Shown piece after piece: positions 5,385-9,895 of a DNA stretch of 9,895 nt. Every line of letters starts with the position of its first letter. Within the stretch, counting starts at the first letter, position 1. A program made the translations under genes and the position numbers. Under the pieces are notes generated by a model. The model did not search any database, was not told the origin of the DNA, and saw only the letters and a list, made by a program, of their open reading frames with translations. The stretch comes from Microcaldota archaeon (GTDB taxonomy: Archaea; Micrarchaeota; Micrarchaeia; Norongarragalinales; UBA8480). The stretch covers positions 1 through 9,895 of the forward strand of contig JAHFHN010000015.1 of assembly GCA_023246885.1 (NCBI GenBank). Reading direction: 5' to 3'.

Positions 5385-5521
5385 GCCCCGATCGTCTAGC
5401 TCGGTCAAGGACACGGGCCTTTCATTCAGGGGTCGCCAGCGTCGACCCCTGCTGACCCCTCTGCAACCAGAGGAAGGTTAAAAGAAAGCCTGTAACTCGG
5501 GTTCAAATCCCGATCGGAGCA
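5385..5521 (+). tRNA. tRNA-Glu(TTC) with one canonical intron
   Basis: Parts seen: acceptor GCCCCGA/TCGGAGC with discriminator A5521, T8, D arm GTCT...GGAC, anticodon stem CGGGC/GCCTG (one G-T pair), loop CTTTCA-A with anticodon TTC at 5421-5423, variable TAAC, T arm TCGGG-TTCAAAT-CCCGA. A 62-nt intron (5425-5486) interrupts the loop after position 37. CCA is not encoded. The acceptor has a C3-A70 mismatch where archaeal tRNA-Glu normally has T3-A70. A T5 run follows at once. The gene stands alone between tmk and the lipoprotein genes. Confidence 0.87.
5425..5486 (+). other. tRNA-Glu intron with bulge-helix-bulge splice sites
   Basis: Exon bases CTTT (5419-5422) pair with AAAG (5481-5484), giving the 4-bp central helix, flanked by 3-nt bulges CA|T and AA|A. 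Cutting two bases into each bulge gives exactly the intron ends listed. Inside are an 8-bp hairpin (AGGGGTCG with CGACCCCT, 7-nt loop) and a second one (CCTCTG-CAAC-CAGAGG, 4-nt loop). Confidence 0.8.
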
Positions 5522-5522
5522 C

Positions 5523-5554
5523 TTTTTCTTAAACAAGTTGTGTTTGTTTTTTTT
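5523..5554 (+). terminator. T-run termination zone after tRNA-Glu
   Basis: A T5 run at 5523-5527 directly follows the discriminator region, and a T8 run lies at 5547-5554. Both are typical unstructured archaeal stop signals. Confidence 0.5.
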
Positions 5555-5568
5555 CCACCGATGCATTC

Positions 5569-5580
5569 ATATATATTTAT
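5569..5580 (+). promoter_or_regulatory. TATA box for the lipoprotein gene at 5596
   Basis: ATATATATTTAT is centred about 23 bp before the ATG at 5596. No Shine-Dalgarno sequence lies between, so the transcript is probably leaderless. Confidence 0.6.
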
Positions 5581-5595
5581 TGCGTTGCTTTTTGC

Positions 5596-6021
5596 ATGTT
5601 GAACAAGTTGTTTGCGTCGTTATTTGTTGGTGTGCTTTTATTAGGCTGTACTGCTCCGGGCGTTGGGCAAGTTGATGGCTTTGAATCTAAACTAGTTGGA
5701 AATTGGCGAAGTTTCTCTGACACGCATAACACGCAATTGTTGCAATTACATTCTGACAACACGTGGAGCTTATCAAGTTCAAGGGGAACATGGCGCGTTG
5801 AGAATATTACAAGTTCAGACTGGGAAAAATGGGGCATTGAAACATATGGCCCAATTCAAAAAATTGTTCTAGATGGCTGGAACGATGCTTCTGCTGATGG
5901 GCCAATAGAAGAATCGGAAACTCAAATTGATTTTTTCTGGGTAATTTATAATGTAAACTTAGAAGTGTACGGTGAGGAAAGGCAAGTACAGATAAAGTAT
6001 GGTCATTCAAACTGGGATTAG
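5596..6021 (+). CDS. Predicted lipoprotein with lipocalin-like fragment, 141 aa
   Basis: N-terminus: one Lys, a hydrophobic stretch (5-16) and a lipobox LLGC with C18 as the lipidated Cys, so the mature protein (about 124 aa) is tethered to the outer face of the membrane. After it, LVGNWRSFSD (33-42), a strand pair around LLQLHSDNTWSLSSSRGTW and a W-rich C-terminal half resemble the first strands of small lipocalin-like domains (LxGxW ... DGT ... GxW). That resemblance is weak and I do not name a ligand. No enzyme motif is seen. Own promoter upstream; the next gene also has its own TATA box, 10 bp after this stop. Confidence 0.65.
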   Translation: MLNKLFASLFVGVLLLGCTAPGVGQVDGFESKLVGNWRSFSDTHNTQLLQLHSDNTWSLSSSRGTWRVENITSSDWEKWGIETYGPIQKIVLDGWNDASADGPIEESETQIDFFWVIYNVNLEVYGEERQVQIKYGHSNWD

Positions 6022-6030
6022 CCACTAGTT

Positions 6031-6040
6031 TTTATATTTA
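6031..6040 (+). promoter_or_regulatory. TATA box for the second lipoprotein gene
   Basis: TTTATATTTA is centred 24 bp before the ATG at 6059, with no Shine-Dalgarno sequence. It suggests a separate leaderless transcript for 6059-9774. Confidence 0.6.
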
Positions 6041-6058
6041 CGGATTGAATTATCAAAC

Positions 6059-6634
6059 ATGAAAAACATTGCAGGTTATACGTTGCTTATAGTGGCGCTG
6101 GTTTTTTTAGCCGGTTGTATTGGCAGCCCATCTAGCCAGCAAACAGTTGTTGAAATAGCAGAAAACTCTTCACAAGTTAAAGTGGAGACTGCAGCGCCTG
6201 TTTCATATACAAATAAACTCTACGCCCTTGAAAAACCAGCAAATTGGGAAGTAGAAGAAAACCAAGCGTTTACTTATTTTAAAACTTCAGCAGAAGAGGA
6301 TTCAAATAATTTCCAAGAAAATGTTGTTGTCCACATATTGCCTATAACGTCAGGCCAAACACTTATTGGTTTTTTTCAGGATTCTATAACTGAGCTAATG
6401 ACAACTGGAACAAACTTTACAGTTGTAGAACATAGCGAAGCTTCATTCGGTGACATTCCAGCCTATAAAATTATTTACTTGGAAGGCGAGCAAAGTATGC
6501 AAAAGAAGTATTTGCAAGTGTTTGCGGTTAAAGGTAACAATGGATACGTTGTAACTTATACTGCTCCGCCTGAAACTTTTGATAATTACTTGCCTGAAGC
6601 AGAGTCAATTATAGATTCGTATGATGTGAAATGA
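6059..6634 (+). CDS. Predicted lipoprotein with PsbP/Mog1-like domain, 191 aa
   Basis: Signal peptide with lipobox LAGC (C20 lipidated), a Ser/Thr/Gln-rich linker to about residue 50, then a domain that reads KLYALEKPANWEVEE, FTYF, NFQENVVVHILP, an amphipathic helix FFQDSITELM, YKIIYLEGEQSMQKKYLQVFAVKGNNGYVVTYTA (given here as separate strands of one sheet) and a closing helix ending in SIIDSYDVK. This strand-helix order and the P-x-x-W near the start match the PsbP/Mog1/DUF1795-like fold, which is common in secreted binding lipoproteins. Two sequons lie at N36 and about N119. The last 4 bases overlap the ATG of the large repeat protein (ATGA), so the two are translationally coupled and probably work together. 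Function unknown. Confidence 0.68.
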   Translation: MKNIAGYTLLIVALVFLAGCIGSPSSQQTVVEIAENSSQVKVETAAPVSYTNKLYALEKPANWEVEENQAFTYFKTSAEEDSNNFQENVVVHILPITSGQTLIGFFQDSITELMTTGTNFTVVEHSEASFGDIPAYKIIYLEGEQSMQKKYLQVFAVKGNNGYVVTYTAPPETFDNYLPEAESIIDSYDVK

Positions 6635-9600
6635 AAAACAAGGTTAATTTTGTAAAACAAAGCGCAATAATCCTATTTGTAGCGCTGCTAGTTTTTGTAA
6701 CCCCTGTTTTTGGAGCAAGTGTAAACGTTGAAGTACAGGGGGATGGCTATGTAGATTCTTATCCTTCTGGAATTCTCTGTGGCGCGGCTTGCAGCGAAAC
6801 TTACAGCTCTTCAACTCGATTAACTTTAACCGCTCATCCGAACGCAGGTGCAACGTTTGTGCGCTGGGGAGGGTGCGACACTTTTACAAGCACTACTTGT
6901 ACCATTGACCTAAATATAGACCGGGCGGTTGTTGCTACGTTTTCAGGAGAAGTTAAAACCGAGTATAACTTGCGAGTTTATCGATCAGGAAGCCCTGGCG
7001 TAGTGCAGTCGAACCCGTTTGCAATTTACTGTGGGTCTATTTGCACTTACGACGAAGCAAAGTTTGAAGCAGGTTCAACCGTAGAAGTAATAGCCTCCCC
7101 AAATCCGGGCTATGTATTCGCAGGTTGGAGTGGAGACTGTTCTGGAGCTTCTCCTACTTGCACGCTTACCATTAACTCTGCAAAAACAGTTACTGCCTCT
7201 TTTGATACCGCTGGAAGTAATACAACGGGAGGCTACTCAGTCACTGTTCAAAAAACAGGGGCTGGAAGCGGAACTGTAACTTCTTCCGACAGGAAAATAA
7301 ACTGTGGAACCGCGTGCAGTACAAGCTATAACAACGGCGATTCAACCACTTTAACTGCAGTTGGCGCTCCTGGCTCAACCTTTACAAAGTGGAGTGGCGC
7401 TTGTACCGGGACGAGAAACACCTGTACTCTTAACATCAACTCTGCAAAAACAGTTACCGCTGAATTTTCCAGCACAGCGTATACTTATAATTTGCAAATA
7501 GCCACTTCCACAACTCCTAAGGGCGGTGGAAAAGTAGTTTCAACTGACGGAAAAGCCAACTGCCAAACTTGTTCAGTGCAATTCCCAGAAAATTCAAACA
7601 TTACACTTACTGCTGTTCCATCTTCTGGAGCAGTAGTTTTTGACTCGTGGGCTGGAGATTTTTGCAATGGCTTAAAACAACCAACTTGCAGTTTCACAAT
7701 GCCTGCTGCTACTAAATCCATCAACGCAAATTTCAAGGCACTTTACAATCTTTCAATTGAAAAAAGAGGGCCGGGTCAAGGGATTGTGAAAACAGCTGAC
7801 AATTTGCTTAACTGCGGTCCAGTTTGTTTAACCACTCAACTTGAAAGCACTGAAATAACGCTAGAAGCGCGACCAGAAAGGCGAGCAATTTTCACTGGTT
7901 GGAGTGGAAGTGCCTGCTCGCAAGCTGGAAATTCAACTTCCTGCACCGTGACATTCAATGTGGATAAACAAGTAGTCGCAACTTTCGACCACTATCTACT
8001 TCCATTAACAATTCAAAAAACAGGGCCAGGAACAATAGCTTCAGAAGACAACAAGATTAATTGCGGGGCAGCTTGCAACGCTAAATACCTACTCGATTCA
8101 CAGATTCAGCTAAAGCAAACAACCGAACCAAATTCTAGGTTCAAAGGTTGGGGTGGAAAATGCTCCGGCTTAGGTGAAACATGCGAATTTGACATTAGCG
8201 AGGGCGCTAACGAGGTTTCTGCTAAATTTGTGCCGCTCTATTCACTTTCAGTTGTTAACAAGCACAACCGAGTTGCAAAGACTTATACTGGAATAAACTG
8301 CGGCGACCGCGGGTCAAAAACCAACACTGCAAAGAACTGTTTGCTACAACAGCTTGAAGGTGGGACAAATGTTGAAATATTTTTGGAAGGTCAAGGCTCT
8401 GCTCAATGGTCTGGTTGTGACAGTAGGGTTATAGGCAAGTGCATTGTACAAATGAACAAGAATAAAGAAATTGTAATTTCAATGCCTGCTGGAGAAGAAG
8501 CTTCACTTGTCAAGCAAGCGCTTGCAAGAGTGTTCCCCCAATCAGGTGCAATGGAATATGTCCAGAATGAGAATAACCTGCCGTTTAGAAAAACACTTGA
8601 AGATCTACAAGTATTGAAAATGGGGCACAACCTTCAAGAAATAGAGTCATGGATGCTAGATAACCTTTCTTGGTATATGACTCAAGGCGGAGTTCAAACT
8701 GCACTTAATAATTGGCAAAAGTCAAGCGCAAAACAAGTGTTGCTTGAAGTGTTTGCCTCAGAGGTTTCACAATATCCTACTTTAGCTGCTTTTCTTTCTG
8801 ACGAAAACCAAAAACCCTTCCAACACGCGCTTGCTGACCTAAAAGAAGGGCGCGGTGATGGTGGAAAAGATGGGCTAAAGCAGTGGATAAGTCAATCAAA
8901 CAATAGGCAATGGTATTTTGATGCAACTGGAATTGGCAGTCATATAGCTGAAATCGAGAGGCAGCTACTCGAAGCAGAAATAGCTGCAAAGCGTCCTTCA
9001 ATAAGCAGCATCTCTCCAGAAGGTGGGAGAATCGGAAGACCTGCAAAAATTGTCGGCAAATTTCATGACGTGCAACTAGTTACTGTTAATGACGATGCGG
9101 TTTATTTTGTTGTTGATTCTGAAAGCCTCATAACGCTTCCAAACGTCCACTGGGGTGTTGACCCACAAGGGGTAAAAATAAACACTGCTGGAAATGTCAA
9201 TGTAATCACAAAATGGGGAAGCGCAAGTGCGGCGTTGATCTCGCCTTCCCAGCCAGTGCTTTACAATGCAAATGGTGCTAAGGAGTCCTGCTTCCCAGGA
9301 GTTGGAAAAGGATGCGACGGGGCAGGTGGCGCCGTACAATCTATTTTAAGGGGAATTGGAACTCAGATCGGCTGCGAGGATCCCAAACCAGACGGCTCAA
9401 AAATATGTTGGATCTCAACAGGAAGTATAATTCACGACAACTGCTGTGTCCGCTACCCGTCTGGAAGACAATGTGGCGGGCCGGGTACGGATGGAAAGCC
9501 TGCTGAAGACAACAACCATGACGGCAACTGTGACATTGAGTGGCAAAGCGCGGTGTGGGATACCTTTTGGCGCAAGGCATGGAGGACAACCTATTTCCCG

Positions 9601-9774
9601 AACCAAGAATTTAACCTAGCTCCCAGTGGAAGGAGCTTGAACAACCGTTATCCCGAAGGAGAGGCGATTTCCAGTCTTGAATATTGCGCACCTTCAGGCC
9701 ACGAGTTACGCGAACAAGACCTTGGAGCTTTTTGTTGTTCTGGCCGGTTTAGCAGCGGTAAAAAATGTAGTTAG
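6631..9774 (+). CDS. Large secreted Cys-rich repeat protein (seven InlB-type repeats, helical module, HDNCC C-terminal domain), 1047 aa
   Basis: A signal peptide (1-29, cleavage near FGA-SV) directs export. Residues 30-618 hold seven divergent InlB B-type (Flg_new_2-like) repeats starting near 30, 112, 202, 285, 371, 456 and 536. Each has four Cys (a CGxxC-like pair, then C-x(6-9)-C), a Trp in WSG/WGG, and a closing VxAxF strand. Residues 627-780 are helical and contain two similar halves. Residues 789-870 resemble an IPT/TIG beta domain (SISSISPEGGRIG). The C-terminal 880-1047 has 12 Cys, with HDNCC at 935-939, CGGPGTDG at 948-955 and a W-rich helix at 970-984. No C-terminal membrane helix or sortase signal is visible, so it may be released or held by the lipoproteins upstream, to which it is coupled by ATGA. 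The repeats suggest adhesion or a stalk; a catalytic role for the C-terminus is speculative. Confidence 0.85.
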   Translation: MKNKVNFVKQSAIILFVALLVFVTPVFGASVNVEVQGDGYVDSYPSGILCGAACSETYSSSTRLTLTAHPNAGATFVRWGGCDTFTSTTCTIDLNIDRAVVATFSGEVKTEYNLRVYRSGSPGVVQSNPFAIYCGSICTYDEAKFEAGSTVEVIASPNPGYVFAGWSGDCSGASPTCTLTINSAKTVTASFDTAGSNTTGGYSVTVQKTGAGSGTVTSSDRKINCGTACSTSYNNGDSTTLTAVGAPGSTFTKWSGACTGTRNTCTLNINSAKTVTAEFSSTAYTYNLQIATSTTPKGGGKVVSTDGKANCQTCSVQFPENSNITLTAVPSSGAVVFDSWAGDFCNGLKQPTCSFTMPAATKSINANFKALYNLSIEKRGPGQGIVKTADNLLNCGPVCLTTQLESTEITLEARPERRAIFTGWSGSACSQAGNSTSCTVTFNVDKQVVATFDHYLLPLTIQKTGPGTIASEDNKINCGAACNAKYLLDSQIQLKQTTEPNSRFKGWGGKCSGLGETCEFDISEGANEVSAKFVPLYSLSVVNKHNRVAKTYTGINCGDRGSKTNTAKNCLLQQLEGGTNVEIFLEGQGSAQWSGCDSRVIGKCIVQMNKNKEIVISMPAGEEASLVKQALARVFPQSGAMEYVQNENNLPFRKTLEDLQVLKMGHNLQEIESWMLDNLSWYMTQGGVQTALNNWQKSSAKQVLLEVFASEVSQYPTLAAFLSDENQKPFQHALADLKEGRGDGGKDGLKQWISQSNNRQWYFDATGIGSHIAEIERQLLEAEIAAKRPSISSISPEGGRIGRPAKIVGKFHDVQLVTVNDDAVYFVVDSESLITLPNVHWGVDPQGVKINTAGNVNVITKWGSASAALISPSQPVLYNANGAKESCFPGVGKGCDGAGGAVQSILRGIGTQIGCEDPKPDGSKICWISTGSIIHDNCCVRYPSGRQCGGPGTDGKPAEDNNHDGNCDIEWQSAVWDTFWRKAWRTTYFPNQEFNLAPSGRSLNNRYPEGEAISSLEYCAPSGHELREQDLGAFCCSGRFSSGKKCS

Positions 9775-9792
9775 GCTTTTACCTAACTTTTT
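9769..9792 (+). terminator. Hairpin plus T-run at the end of the repeat-protein gene
   Basis: AGTTAGG (9769-9775) pairs with CCTAACT (9782-9788) over a 6-nt loop, and the downstream arm runs into a T5 tract (9788-9792). The upstream arm includes the stop codon. It looks like a bacterial intrinsic terminator; in archaea the T tract may be the working part. GTAGTT (9767-9772) can alternatively pair with AACTAC (9796-9801). Confidence 0.55.
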
Positions 9793-9801
9793 GTCAACTA
9801 C

Positions 9802-9809
9802 TTAAATAC
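9802..9809 (+). promoter_or_regulatory. TATA box before the last gene
   Basis: TTAAATAC lies about 40 bp before the ATG at 9847. This leaves room for a short leader containing the ribosome site at 9834-9838. Confidence 0.45.
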
Positions 9810-9833
9810 AACTTTAGCTTCTTTTCTTTACAG

Positions 9834-9838
9834 GGTGA
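9834..9838 (+). promoter_or_regulatory. Ribosome binding site (GGTGA) of the last gene
   Basis: GGTGA matches the archaeal 16S tail complement and sits 8 nt before the ATG at 9847. The nearer ATG at 9840 overlaps its spacing region and reads only six codons to a stop, so 9847 is the start. Confidence 0.6.
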
Positions 9839-9846
9839 AATGAAGT

Positions 9847-9895
9847 ATGAAATTAATTGACTTTGCTTTTGTTGGAATACTCGTAGTAATAGTGG
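9847..9895 (+). CDS. N-terminus of a membrane-anchored or secreted protein, cut by the window
   Basis: Sixteen codons are visible, reading MKLIDFAFVGILVVIV, a short start with Lys and Asp followed by a hydrophobic stretch. It could be a signal anchor, signal peptide or the N-terminal helix of a pilin-like protein. The TATA box and the GGTGA ribosome site support it as a real gene. Product unknown. Confidence 0.55.
   Translation, partial: MKLIDFAFVGILVVIV

Noticed and set aside
6718..8484. CRISPR array or DNA satellite
   Set aside because: The periodicity is about 80 codons and lies within one open frame; it is a protein repeat.
9433..9447. Calling the large protein a phospholipase A2 from HDNCC
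   Set aside because: Only five residues match. No calcium loop precedes the motif and the second catalytic Asp helix is not visible, so it is listed as a finding and not as a function.
8403..9606. Minus-strand open frames within the large protein gene
   Set aside because: They are short, overlap a clear coding gene, and have no recognisable motifs, promoter or ribosome site.

Overview
The window looks like a piece of an archaeal chromosome, most plausibly a small-genome DPANN-type lineage; that placement is an inference. The evidence is two tRNA genes with archaeal-style introns (one with two), A/T-rich TATA-like boxes about 22-26 bp upstream of several start codons (leaderless style), GGTGA/AGGTGG-type ribosome sites at some other starts, a SEC59/VTE5-like polyprenol kinase next to a dolichyl-diphosphatase-like PAP2 protein, and secreted Cys-rich proteins of a style I associate with such genomes. 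No mobile element, CRISPR array or rRNA is visible.

Layout. (1) 1-1788, + strand: the 3' part of a gingipain-like (C25) cysteine peptidase, directly followed by a membrane-anchored Cys-rich protein. (2) 1781-2257, - strand: a YbaK/ProX-type aminoacyl-tRNA deacylase-like protein, overlapping the previous gene tail to tail by 8 bp; it shares a 39-bp promoter region with a divergent Nudix hydrolase (2297-2794, +). (3) 2832-3568, - strand: a DUF218/YdcF-like protein and, upstream of it, an elongator tRNA-Met(CAT) carrying two introns. (4) 3627-5330, + strand: a compact three-gene operon of PAP2 phosphatase, polyprenol kinase and thymidylate kinase, joined by a 4-nt overlap and a 1-nt gap. (5) 5385-5521: tRNA-Glu(TTC) with one 62-nt intron. 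(6) 5596-9774, + strand: two small lipoproteins and a 1047-aa secreted protein made of seven four-cysteine InlB-type repeats, a duplicated helical module, an IPT-like segment and a Cys-rich C-terminal domain with an HDNCC motif. (7) 9847-9895: the first 16 codons of another membrane-anchored protein.

How it fits together. The PAP2-kinase pair would regenerate a polyprenyl-phosphate glycan carrier by removing phosphate from the diphosphate form and re-phosphorylating free polyprenol, which suits a cell exporting sequon-rich proteins such as the one at 922-1788. The outer blocks (1-1788 and 5596-9774) are cell-surface proteins rich in probable disulfides. The most novel material is the large surface protein, the Cys-loop C25 peptidase with its Cys-rich partner, and the intron-heavy tRNAs.

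Limits: all functional calls come from reading motifs by eye. No database search, folding or covariance model was run. Both end genes are cut by the window.
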